Assembly (NCBI RefSeq): GCF_013408985.1
Contig: NZ_JACBZT010000001.1
Location: 2,418,001-2,482,000, forward strand
DNA from: Petropleomorpha daqingensis
Lineage (GTDB): Bacteria > Actinomycetota > Actinomycetes > Mycobacteriales > Geodermatophilaceae
Reading direction: 5' to 3'
Length of the DNA: 64,000 nt
The notes beneath the pieces were generated by a model that was given only the letters and a program-made list of their open reading frames with translations, was not told the origin of the DNA and did not search any database. Positions 45,843-54,227 of this stretch are shown here, one piece after another; position 1 is the first letter of the stretch; each line of letters starts with the position of its first letter. A program made the translations under genes and the position numbers.

Positions 45843-47255
45843 TCAGTCCTCCGTCTGGCCCAGCAGCCAACCGCCGGGGTCGGCGAGCTCGTTGGCCGCG
45901 ACCGGACCCCACGAGCCAGGGGCGTAGGGCTGCACGGCGGGCCGGTCCTCGAGCAGCGGGGCGACCGCCCGCCAGGCCGCGGCCAGCCCCTCGCTGGTGG
46001 TGAACAGCGACCGGTCGCCGACCACCACGTCGTGGATGAGCGAGACGTAGGGCGGCAGCGGGTCGCCGCCGGGCACGTCGCCCAGCGACAGCGACGACGT
46101 CGCCTCGGCCAGCGCGAGGTCCGGGCCGGGCTCCTTGGTCACCATGCGCACGTCGACCGCGCCCGGGCCCTCGACCGACAGGCTCAGCACGTTGCCGTGG
46201 CCGGGCAGCTGCGTCACCGGCCCGTCGGGCTTGCGCAGCAGCAGGCTCACCCGCTGCGCCGAGTCCGCCATGCGCTTGCCCGTGCGCAGCAGGAAGGGGA
46301 CGCCGTGCCAGCGATCGGTGTCCACCCAGAGCCGGGCGGCGACGAAGGTGTCGGTCTGCGAGTCGTCGGCGATGCCCTCGATGTCGGTGTAGCCCTCGAA
46401 CTGGCCGAGGACGACGTCCTCCTTGGCCAGCGGGCGGAACGCGGCCAGCACCGCCTCGCGGGCCTCCTGCAGGTCCTCCGGCCTGAGGCTGACCGGTGGC
46501 TCCATGGCCACCTCCGCGGCCACTTGGAACAGGTGGGTCACCAGCATGTCCAGGGTCGCGCCGGTGGCGTCGTAGAAGCTCGCGCGCTGCGCGACGTCCA
46601 GCGTCTCCGGGACGTCGATCTGCACCTGCTGCACGTGCTCGCGGTTCCAGACGTGCTCGAACAGCCCGTTGGCGAACCGCAGCACGTGCAGGTCCTGCGT
46701 GCCCTCCTTGCCCAGGAAGTGGTCGATCCGGAAGACCTGCTCCTCGTCGAGCACGCCCAGCACCAGGTCGTCGAGCTCCCGGAACGACTCCGGCGAGGTG
46801 CCGTACGGCTTCTCGTAGACCACCCGCGCCCGGTCGGTCAGCCCGTGCTCGTGCAGCCCGCGGGTCAGCCCCTCGAACGCCTCGGGCGGGACGGCGAGGT
46901 AGTGCACGAACTGCACGTCGTCCCCGAGGTCGCCCTTGGCCTCCGCGATCACGTCGAGCAGGCTGCCCGGGTCGTCGGCGGCGAAGCCGCCGCCGGCGAA
47001 CCGCAGCTTGCCGCGGACGTCGTCCCACGGTCCGTCGTCCGGCTTCGGTCCGAACTCCTCGAGCGCGTCGTGCACCCGGCCGGCGAAGTCCTCGTGCGAG
47101 ACGTCCCCGCGGCCGTTGCCGATGAGCCGCCACTGCTTGGGCAGCAGATCGCGCCGGGCGAGGTCGTAGAACGCCGGCAGCACCATGCGCCGGGCGAGGT
47201 CACCGGTGGCGCCGAACAGCACGAAGATCGTGGGCGGCAGGTCCGAGGAGGTCAC
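45843..47255 (-). CDS. zwf: Glucose-6-phosphate 1-dehydrogenase
   Basis: Zwf oxidises glucose 6-phosphate to 6-phosphogluconolactone, the entry to the oxidative pentose phosphate pathway. The 470-residue protein has the nucleotide loop FGATGDLA (about 14-21), the substrate motif RIDHFLGKE (Phe replaces the usual Tyr), and a full C-terminal domain. GTG 47255 is 6 bases after TAGAAC. No opcA, tal or tkt gene adjoins it here. Confidence 0.95.
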   Translation of the reverse strand: MTSSDLPPTIFVLFGATGDLARRMVLPAFYDLARRDLLPKQWRLIGNGRGDVSHEDFAGRVHDALEEFGPKPDDGPWDDVRGKLRFAGGGFAADDPGSLLDVIAEAKGDLGDDVQFVHYLAVPPEAFEGLTRGLHEHGLTDRARVVYEKPYGTSPESFRELDDLVLGVLDEEQVFRIDHFLGKEGTQDLHVLRFANGLFEHVWNREHVQQVQIDVPETLDVAQRASFYDATGATLDMLVTHLFQVAAEVAMEPPVSLRPEDLQEAREAVLAAFRPLAKEDVVLGQFEGYTDIEGIADDSQTDTFVAARLWVDTDRWHGVPFLLRTGKRMADSAQRVSLLLRKPDGPVTQLPGHGNVLSLSVEGPGAVDVRMVTKEPGPDLALAEATSSLSLGDVPGGDPLPPYVSLIHDVVVGDRSLFTTSEGLAAAWRAVAPLLEDRPAVQPYAPGSWGPVAANELADPGGWLLGQTED

Positions 47256-47261
47256 GACCCC

Positions 47262-47267
47262 GTTCTA
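47262..47267 (-). promoter_or_regulatory. -10-like hexamer for zwf
   Basis: TAGAAC lies 6 bases upstream of the zwf GTG, with no ribosome site between. Confidence 0.4.
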
Positions 47268-47308
47268 ACCCACGAGCCCGCACGTAACCGGTGAGTTCCC
47301 TGTACGGG

Positions 47309-49108
47309 TCAGAGCATGGTGCGCAGGCGCTCGCGGCGGGCGCGCAGCACGTCGACCGAGGCCGAGGCCGACGGCGGCCCGGGCACCGACTTGCGCAGCT
47401 GGGTGTGGACCACGGCGTGCGGGGTCGACGTCCTCGCCGAGACGCGGCTGACCAGCTGGTTGATCTCGCGGCGCAGCTCGGCGGCGTCGCGCCACGACCG
47501 GCCGGCGTCGTCGGCGTCCGGGTGGTCCTCGACGAGCAGGAAGTGCTCGTCGTCGTCGGCGATCCGGCGAGCGGCCTCGACGCGCAACCGCAGCTCGTCG
47601 TCCCGCTTGGCCAGCAGCTCCGCCGTCTGCTCCGGGGTGAGCAGGCCGGGGATGCCGAGGAACTCCTCCTCCTCGGCCCCGAGCGGGCCGCTGCCCTCAC
47701 CGGTGTGCGCCGTCCCGCCGTGCAGCACGTGCGCGAACCGGGCGTCGGCCTCCAGGGCCTCCCACTCCTTGGCGCCGCCCTCCGTGGGCTCCCGCGGCGG
47801 CAGGTCGAGCCCCTCCAGCTCCTCGTCGGGCTGGCTCCGCGGCGGCGGCATGACGTGGTTGCGCTCCTTCTCCATGGAGGCAGCCAGCGACAGCAGCGGG
47901 CGGACGGCGGGCAGGAACACCGTGGCCGCCTCGTGCGCGGCCCGGGCGCGGACGACACGGCCGACGGCCTGCGCGAAGAACAGCGGGGTGCGGTAGGAGG
48001 TCATCCAGGCCAGGACGGCGGCCCGCGGGACGTCGACGCCCTCGGAGATCATCCGCACGCAGACCGCGATGCGCGCCGAGCCGGTGGCGAAGCGCTCGAT
48101 CTTCTTCGACGCCTTCGGGTCGTCGGAGAGGATCAGCTCCGGGGCCTTGCCGGTCACCCGGCGGACGATCTTCGCGTACGCGCGGGCGTCGTCCTGGTCG
48201 CTGGCGAGGATCAGCCCGGCGGCGTCGGCCATGCCGCCGTGCTCGCGCAGGTGGGTGATCCGGTCGTCCATCGCCGCGATCACGTGCGCCACCCACTGGC
48301 CCTTGGGGTCCAGCGCGGTGCGCCAGGCGGCCATCTCGACCGAGCGGGTGCCGGCCTCCGACAGCGACGCGGCCACGACCTCGCCGGCGGAGTTCCGCCA
48401 GCGCGACGTCCCGGTGTAGGCGGCGAAGACGACCGGGCGGACGACGTTGTCGGCCAGGGCCTCCTTGTAGCCGTAGGTGTAGTCGGCGCGGCTGACCAGG
48501 CCGACGCCGCCCTCGCCGTCGTCGCCCTCGAACGTGTCCTCCTCGTAGCGGACGAAGGGGATGCGCTCGTCGGGCTTGGTGCGGAACGGCGTCCCGGTCA
48601 GGCACAGCCGCCGGGCGGTGAACCCGAAGGCCTCCTCGACCGCCTCGCCCCAGGAGAGGCCGTCGCCGGCGTGGTGCACCTCGTCGAGGATCACGAGGGT
48701 CTTCACGGCGGTGGCGCGGGCGGCGTGCAGCATCGGCTTGCCCGCGACCTGCGCGTACGTGGTCACGTAGCCCTGGGTGCCGGCACGGACCGGGCCGACC
48801 GCGTTGGTCAGGTTGGGGTCGAGGACGATGCCCACCCGGTCGGCCGCCTCGGCCCACTGCAGCCGCAGGTGGTCGGTCGGGCAGACCACCACGATCCGGG
48901 CGACCTCGCGCCGCTGCAGCAGCCGCGCGGCCAGCGTCAGGGCGAAGGTCGTCTTGCCGGCGCCGGGGGTCGCGGTGACGAGGAAGTCCTTCGGCGAGGA
49001 CTGCTCGTACTGCTCGAGCGCGGCCTGCTGCCAGGCCCGGAGCGGTCGGCTCGTGGTCTGCGGGCCGAAGGCCTCCGCTCGTGCTGCGCTCCCCATCTCG
49101 GGAGCCAT
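47309..49108 (-). CDS. DEAD/DEAH-box superfamily 2 helicase
   Basis: The 599-residue protein has SF2 helicase motifs: Q-like RPLRAWQQAALEQYE, Walker A ATPGAGKTT, the DEVHH box, TGTPFRTK (motif III) and in the second RecA domain EGVDVPRA and QAVGRVVRA (motif VI). The C-terminal 180 residues are charged and helical with no known domain. It may act in DNA repair or RNA handling. ATG 49108 or 49096 could be the start; neither has a strong ribosome site. Confidence 0.88.
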   Translation of the reverse strand: MAPEMGSAARAEAFGPQTTSRPLRAWQQAALEQYEQSSPKDFLVTATPGAGKTTFALTLAARLLQRREVARIVVVCPTDHLRLQWAEAADRVGIVLDPNLTNAVGPVRAGTQGYVTTYAQVAGKPMLHAARATAVKTLVILDEVHHAGDGLSWGEAVEEAFGFTARRLCLTGTPFRTKPDERIPFVRYEEDTFEGDDGEGGVGLVSRADYTYGYKEALADNVVRPVVFAAYTGTSRWRNSAGEVVAASLSEAGTRSVEMAAWRTALDPKGQWVAHVIAAMDDRITHLREHGGMADAAGLILASDQDDARAYAKIVRRVTGKAPELILSDDPKASKKIERFATGSARIAVCVRMISEGVDVPRAAVLAWMTSYRTPLFFAQAVGRVVRARAAHEAATVFLPAVRPLLSLAASMEKERNHVMPPPRSQPDEELEGLDLPPREPTEGGAKEWEALEADARFAHVLHGGTAHTGEGSGPLGAEEEEFLGIPGLLTPEQTAELLAKRDDELRLRVEAARRIADDDEHFLLVEDHPDADDAGRSWRDAAELRREINQLVSRVSARTSTPHAVVHTQLRKSVPGPPSASASVDVLRARRERLRTML

Positions 49109-49434
49109 TCTGCGGGGCAGCGGAGAGACACGCCCAACCGGATCCGGCTTGCGTTCTCGTGTCGCCGCGACGTATAGCGGCGCGCGAACCGGCCGCTGAG
49201 CTGGACTTTTCTCCGGAGTCGAGCCGCGGCTGTGGGGAGCGCCACGCTCGGACCGGACCGTCCCGTCACCCCCGTCGGTCCCATCCGTCCCGGGGAACTC
49301 GCTCGGCGTCGCAGCGGTCCCGACGTACCCTTGCGACGGCTCCTCGACCAGGCGCCCCACCGGCACGGACTCCCGCGGCACACCCCGCCGCAGACGTCGC
49401 GCCGTCTTCCTCGTCGAGACCCCAGGAGCCTCCC
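49109..49434. other. Divergent promoter region, helicase / aminotransferase
   Basis: The 326-base gap has no gene I can support. On the minus strand TATACG (49171-49176) may be the helicase -10, giving a leader of about 55 bases. On the plus strand TACCCT (49326-49331) may serve the aminotransferase with a leader near 95 bases. No large repeat is visible. Confidence 0.4.
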
Positions 49435-50634
49435 GTGACGTCCCTCGCCGAACCCGCCGCACCCGCGCTCGCCCGCCGGCTGCAGGGCGTGGCCAGCTCG
49501 CCCGTCCGCGACCTGCTCGCGCTGCTCGAGCGCCCCGAGGTGATCTCCTTCGCCGGCGGGCTGCCGGCTCCCGAGCTGTTCGACGTCGACGGCCTGCGGG
49601 CCGCGTTCGACCGGGTCCTGGGCTCGCCGGGCGCCCGCCGGGCGCTCCAGTACGCGCCGACGGAGGGCGACCCCGCTCTGCGGGCGCTCGTGGCGGCGCG
49701 GATGACCGCCCGCGGCCTGCCGACGGCGGCCGACGACCTGCTGGTCACCACCGGTTCGCAGCAGGCGCTCACGCTGGTGACGACGGCGCTGCTCGACCCC
49801 GGTGCCGTCGTCGCGGTCGAGGAGCCCACCTACCTGGCGGCGCTGCAGTGCTTCGCGCTGGCCGGGGCCCGCGTCGTCCCGGTCGCCTCGGACGACGACG
49901 GACTGGATCCCGAGGCCCTGGAGGCCGTGTTCGCCCGCGAGCGGCCGGCGTTGCTGTACCTGGTCCCCACCTTCGCCAACCCGACCGGCCGGACGCTGCC
50001 CGCCGAGCGGCGCGCGGCCGTCGTCGCCCTCGCGGCGCGGTACGGCGTGTGGGTGGTCGAGGACGACCCGTACGGCGAGCTGCGCTACCGCGGGACGCCG
50101 GAGCCGCCCCTGGCGGGCTTTCCTGGGGCCGAGGACCGCGTGCTGCACCTCGGCAGCTTCTCCAAGATCGCCTCGCCCGGACTGCGGCTGGGCTGGCTGC
50201 GGGCGCCGGCACCGCTGAGGGGACCGCTGGGCGTCGCCAAGCAGGCCGCCGATCTGCACACCTCGACGATCGACCAGGCGGCCGCGGCGGAGTGGCTGGC
50301 GACCGTCGACCTCGACGCGCACGTCCGGCGGCTGTGCGCCGCCTACCGCGAGCGGCGCGACGCGATGGTGGGCGCGCTGCCCGCCGCGCTGCCGGCCGGG
50401 TCCACGTGGAGCGACCCGGACGGCGGCATGTTCGTCTGGGCGCGGCTGCCCGGCGAGGTCGACACCGCCGAGCTGCTGCGGACGGCGCTGGAGCATGACG
50501 TCGCCTTCGTGCCCGGTGCGCCGTTCTACGCGGGCACCCCGGACCGCGCCACGCTGCGGCTGTCGTTCACCACGAACACCCCTGAGGTGATCACCGAGGG
50601 CATCACCCGCCTCGGCCGCGCCCTCCGCCGCTGA
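49435..50634 (+). CDS. PLP-dependent aminotransferase class I/II (2-aminoadipate transaminase/MocR-like group)
   Basis: The 399-residue fold I enzyme has ISFAGGLPAPELF, the YAPTEGDPALR segment, NPTGRTLP and the cofactor lysine Lys244 in SFSKIASPGLRLGW. This resembles 2-aminoadipate or branched-chain/aromatic aminotransferases of the LysN/ARO8 group. There is no GntR domain, so it is not a MocR regulator. GTG 49435 follows AGGAG by 6 bases. Substrate cannot be told from context. Confidence 0.92.
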   Translation: MTSLAEPAAPALARRLQGVASSPVRDLLALLERPEVISFAGGLPAPELFDVDGLRAAFDRVLGSPGARRALQYAPTEGDPALRALVAARMTARGLPTAADDLLVTTGSQQALTLVTTALLDPGAVVAVEEPTYLAALQCFALAGARVVPVASDDDGLDPEALEAVFARERPALLYLVPTFANPTGRTLPAERRAAVVALAARYGVWVVEDDPYGELRYRGTPEPPLAGFPGAEDRVLHLGSFSKIASPGLRLGWLRAPAPLRGPLGVAKQAADLHTSTIDQAAAAEWLATVDLDAHVRRLCAAYRERRDAMVGALPAALPAGSTWSDPDGGMFVWARLPGEVDTAELLRTALEHDVAFVPGAPFYAGTPDRATLRLSFTTNTPEVITEGITRLGRALRR

Positions 50635-50651
50635 GCGAGCATGCTCTCTGC

Positions 50652-51461
50652 GTGAAGCGCTGGCGCGCGGTGGCCGGGGGAGTGGCCGTCGCCGTCCTCC
50701 TCGGGGGCTGTGGCGCCGGGACCCCGCAGGACCCGTCCCCGGCGACGACCTCCCACGTCGTCCTGGGGTCGCAGGGGCGGGTCGAGCACGTGCCACCCGT
50801 CGGGAACGGTTTCGGTGGCTACGGGGACTACGCGGTCTACCTGCCGCCGGGGTACGGGCAGGACCCGCAGCGGCGCTATCCGGTCGTCTACCTGCTGCAC
50901 GCCGGGGGTGGCGACGCCGACTTCTACCCCGACCTCGGAGTCGCCGAGGCCATGGAGACCGCCCTCGCCGCCGGGTCGGTGCGGCCGATGATCCTGGTCA
51001 TGGTCGACGGGGGACCGAAGTTCGCCGGCGACGGGAGCGTGGCGGAGAACTTCGACGACTTCTTCGTGTCCGACCTGGTCCCCAGCGTCGACCGGACGTG
51101 GCTCACCCGCCCGGAGCGAGCCGGCCGCGCCGTCGCGGGGATCTCGCTGGGCGGCCGGCACGCGCTCGCGATCGCCGCGACGCACCCCGATCTCGCCGTC
51201 GCGGTCGGCGGCCACAGCACCACCGTCGCGAACCTGCCCGACAGGACGGCGCAGCGGCTGGCCGCCGCCGGCACCTCGGTCTACCTCGACGTCGGCCGCG
51301 GCGACGGCCTCTTCGACAGCGACGAGGCGTTCGCCCACGCACTGCGCCGGGAAGGCGCCGACGTGCGCTGGAACCCGGCCGAGGGAGCGCACGAGCCGGC
51401 CTACTGGCGCGGCCACCTGCCGGACTACCTGCGGTTCTACTCCGACGAGCTCGGTGCGTGA
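50652..51461 (+). CDS. Lipoprotein esterase (EsteraseD/alpha-beta hydrolase)
   Basis: The 269-residue secreted lipoprotein has the lipobox LLGGC near residue 20 and an esterase D-like hydrolase domain. The nucleophile is Ser165 in GISLGG; the acid and base are probably Asp in the GDGLFDS region and His in EGAHEPAYW. The family includes mycolyltransferase-like and ferri-siderophore esterases. GTG 50652 lies 17 bases after the aminotransferase stop. The 3' end is 3 bases from the opposing helicase. Confidence 0.88.
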   Translation: MKRWRAVAGGVAVAVLLGGCGAGTPQDPSPATTSHVVLGSQGRVEHVPPVGNGFGGYGDYAVYLPPGYGQDPQRRYPVVYLLHAGGGDADFYPDLGVAEAMETALAAGSVRPMILVMVDGGPKFAGDGSVAENFDDFFVSDLVPSVDRTWLTRPERAGRAVAGISLGGRHALAIAATHPDLAVAVGGHSTTVANLPDRTAQRLAAAGTSVYLDVGRGDGLFDSDEAFAHALRREGADVRWNPAEGAHEPAYWRGHLPDYLRFYSDELGA

Positions 51462-51464
51462 GCC

Positions 51465-53150
51465 TCAGTCGGCCGGCTCGTCCGTCCAGTCCGGACCGCC
51501 GACCTCGCCGAGGCCGGCCAGGTCGGCGGCGTCCACGATCGTGTACGCGTAGCCCTGCTCGGCGAGGAAGCGCTGCCGGTGGGCGGCGTACTCGCTGTCG
51601 AGGGTGTCGCGGCTGACCACGGTGTAGAAGTGCGCCTGCCGGCCGTCGGCCTTGGGCCGCAGCACCCGGCCGAGCCGCTGCGCCTCCTCCTGCCGCGAGC
51701 CGAACGTGCCCGACACCTGCACCGCGACCGCGGCCTCGGGCAGGTCGATCGAGAAGTTGGCCACCTTGGACACCACGAGGGTGCGCAGCTCACCGGAGCG
51801 GAACTGGTCGAACAGCTTCTCCCGTTCCCGGTTGGTGGTCGAGCCCTGGATCACCGGGGCGTCGAGCGCGGTGCCGAGCTCCTCGAGCTGGTCGAGGTAG
51901 GCGCCGATCACCAGCTTCTGCTCGTGCGGGTGGCGCTCCAGGATCCGGCGGATCACCGGCATCTTCGAGGTCGCGGTCGCCGCGATCCGGTAGCGCTCCT
52001 CCGGCTCGGCGACGGCGTAGGTCATCCGCTCGTCGTCGTCCAGGGCGACCCGGACCTCGATGCACTCGGCCGGGGCGATGTAGCCCTGCGACTCGATGTC
52101 CTTCCACGGGGCGTCGTACCGCTTCGGCCCGATGAGGGAGAAGACGTCGTCCTCCCGGCCGTCCTCGCGCACCAGGGTGGCGGTCAGGCCCAGCCGGCGG
52201 CGCGACTGCAGGTCGGCGGTCAGCCGGAAGATCGGGGCCGGCAGCAGGTGCACCTCGTCGTAGACGATCAGGCCCCAGTCCTGCGCGTCGAACAGGTCCA
52301 GGTGCCGGTACTCGCCCTTCCGGCGGGTGGTCATCACCTGGTAGGTCGCGATGGTGACCGGCCGGATCTCCTTGCGCTCGCCGGAGTACTCGCCGATCTC
52401 CTCCTCGGTCAGCGACGTCCGCGCGATCAGCTCCCGCTTCCACTGCCGCCCGGCGACGGTGTTGGTCACCAGGATCAGCGTGGTCGCCTTGGCCTCGGCC
52501 ATCGCCGCGGCGCCGACCAGCGTCTTGCCCGCACCGCAGGGCAGGACGACGACCCCCGACCCGCCGGCCCAGAAGCCCTCCACGGCCTCTTTCTGGTAGT
52601 CGCGCAGGTGCCAGCCGCTCTGGTCCAGCTCGATCGGGTGCGCCTGCCCGTCGACGTAGCCGGCGAGGTCCTCGGCCGGCCAGCCGATCTTGAGCAGCGC
52701 CTGCTTCAGCCGCCCGCGCTCGGACGGGTGGACGACGACGGTGTCGTCGTCGATGCGGACGCCGAGCATCGGGGCGACCCGCTTGGAGCGGATGACCTCC
52801 TCGAGCACCGCGCGGTCGGAGGTGGTGAGGACCAGCCCGTGCACCGGGTTGTTGACCAGCGACAGCCGCCCGAAGCGGTCCATCGTGTCGGCGACGTCGA
52901 CCAGCAGCGCGTGCGGCACCGGGTAGCGCGAGTAGCGCACCAGGGCGTCGACGACCTGCTCGGCGTCGTGCCCGGCGGCCCGCGCGTTCCACAGCGCGAG
53001 CGGCGTCACCCGGTAGGTGTGCACGTGCTCGGGGGAGCGCTCCAGCTCGGCGAACGGCGCGATCGCCGCGCGGCACTCGCGGGCCAGCGGGTGGTCGACC
53101 TCGAGCAGCAGGGTCTTGTCCGACTGGACGATGAGGGGACCGTCGGTCAC
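51465..53150 (-). CDS. XPB/Rad25-type DNA repair helicase
   Basis: The 561-residue helicase matches bacterial XPB (Rv0861c). The N-terminal DNA-damage-recognition-like domain is followed by Walker A (PCGAGKT), the DEVH box, VREDGRED (the RED element), and helicase motifs V and VI (QVSGTFGSRQEEAQRLGRVLRP). Such 3'-5' helicases are thought to act in nucleotide excision repair. GTG 53150 has a GAAGG ribosome site about 10 bases upstream. In mycobacteria it adjoins the WYL protein; here two genes separate them. Confidence 0.94.
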   Translation of the reverse strand: MTDGPLIVQSDKTLLLEVDHPLARECRAAIAPFAELERSPEHVHTYRVTPLALWNARAAGHDAEQVVDALVRYSRYPVPHALLVDVADTMDRFGRLSLVNNPVHGLVLTTSDRAVLEEVIRSKRVAPMLGVRIDDDTVVVHPSERGRLKQALLKIGWPAEDLAGYVDGQAHPIELDQSGWHLRDYQKEAVEGFWAGGSGVVVLPCGAGKTLVGAAAMAEAKATTLILVTNTVAGRQWKRELIARTSLTEEEIGEYSGERKEIRPVTIATYQVMTTRRKGEYRHLDLFDAQDWGLIVYDEVHLLPAPIFRLTADLQSRRRLGLTATLVREDGREDDVFSLIGPKRYDAPWKDIESQGYIAPAECIEVRVALDDDERMTYAVAEPEERYRIAATATSKMPVIRRILERHPHEQKLVIGAYLDQLEELGTALDAPVIQGSTTNREREKLFDQFRSGELRTLVVSKVANFSIDLPEAAVAVQVSGTFGSRQEEAQRLGRVLRPKADGRQAHFYTVVSRDTLDSEYAAHRQRFLAEQGYAYTIVDAADLAGLGEVGGPDWTDEPAD

Positions 53151-53249
53151 GCGGAAACCTTCTCTGCAGGGCGGGGGAGGCGCACGTTCGCGCCGGACTC
53201 CCCAAGGTAACGCCGCCTGCCGACGGGTTCGTCCCGTCCGCGGGGTCGC

Positions 53250-53618
53250 CTACTGCAGCAGGGCCGCCATCCGCTCCCGCAGGGCGGTTGCGGCGGAGTA
53301 CGGCCGCACCATCACAGTGAGCTCGGTGAGGACGCCGTCGGCGGCCCGGAGGATGTCGACGCCCTCCAGCTCGCGGTCGCCCACCCGGGCCTCGAACCGC
53401 AGCACGTGCCCGTCGTCCGCGCCGTACGACCCGGTGTAGCGGAAGTCCTCGAAGACGGTGGTCACCGCACGCAGGATCGCGCCCAGCGCCTCGCGCCCCA
53501 CGTAGGGCTTGTGCACCACCGGCGAGTGGAAGACGACGTCCTCGGCGAACAGCGCGACGGCCGTGTCGATGTCGTCGCGCTCGACGGCTGCCCGGAAGGC
53601 GGTGAAGGGATCGCTCAC
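53250..53618 (-). CDS. SnoaL-like / NTF2-fold protein
   Basis: The 122-residue protein has the SnoaL-like start DPFTAFRAAVERDDIDTAVALFAEDVVFHSPV and a beta-rich remainder. No catalytic set is obvious. GTG 53618 overlaps the stop of the RibD_C gene upstream (GTGA), which sets the start and puts both on one transcript. Confidence 0.84.
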   Translation of the reverse strand: MSDPFTAFRAAVERDDIDTAVALFAEDVVFHSPVVHKPYVGREALGAILRAVTTVFEDFRYTGSYGADDGHVLRFEARVGDRELEGVDILRAADGVLTELTVMVRPYSAATALRERMAALLQ

Positions 53619-54163
53619 GCCGCCGGACCGTAGACGAGGTGCGCCACGCCGTTGCTCAGCCGGTCGGCGCCGAGCAGCGCCAGCGGAGTGCGCGGTGCGC
53701 CGTCCGGGAAGAGCCGGATGCCGGTCCCGAGCGCGACGGGGTAGACGAACAGGTGCAGCTCGTCGACCAGCCCGTCGGCCAGCAGCGCGCGCACCAGGGT
53801 GGCGCTGCCGCTCACGTAGAGGTCGCCGACGTCGTCCTTGAGGGCGCGCAGCCGGTCGACGTCGTAGCCCACCGTGGTCGAGTTCCGCCACACGGACTCG
53901 GCGTCGTCGAGGGTTGCGGAGACGACGTACTTGGTCGTGTCGTTGAAGAACGGCGCGCCCGGGTCCTGCTCGACGGTCCGCGTGGACCAGGCCGGCGCGA
54001 ACATCTCGAAGGTGCGGCGGCCGAGCAGGATGCCCTTCGCCGAGCCGGTCAGCGCACCGATGGTGGCGGACAGGTCGTCGGGGAAGCCGTAGTCGGCCGT
54101 CCACATCGGGACGTCGACCACGCCGTCGACGGTGGTGAACTCGTGGACCTTGATGGCGCCCAT
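53615..54163 (-). CDS. Dihydrofolate reductase-fold (RibD_C) protein
   Basis: The 182-residue protein belongs to the RibD C-terminal/DHFR-like family: IKVHEFTTVDGVVD, LLGRRTFE, YVSGSATLVRALLADGLVDELHLFVYPVALGTG. Members bind NADPH; stand-alone forms have uncertain substrates and are not the riboflavin enzyme. ATG 54163 follows GAGGAG. The pair with SnoaL is a mobile-looking two-gene unit between the XPB and WYL genes. Confidence 0.88.
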   Translation of the reverse strand: MGAIKVHEFTTVDGVVDVPMWTADYGFPDDLSATIGALTGSAKGILLGRRTFEMFAPAWSTRTVEQDPGAPFFNDTTKYVVSATLDDAESVWRNSTTVGYDVDRLRALKDDVGDLYVSGSATLVRALLADGLVDELHLFVYPVALGTGIRLFPDGAPRTPLALLGADRLSNGVAHLVYGPAA

Positions 54164-54227
54164 CGCGTGCTCCTCGGTTGCTCGGTGCGGTCGGTGTCGT
54201 GGTGCAGACGACGGCCGGACGAGCTTC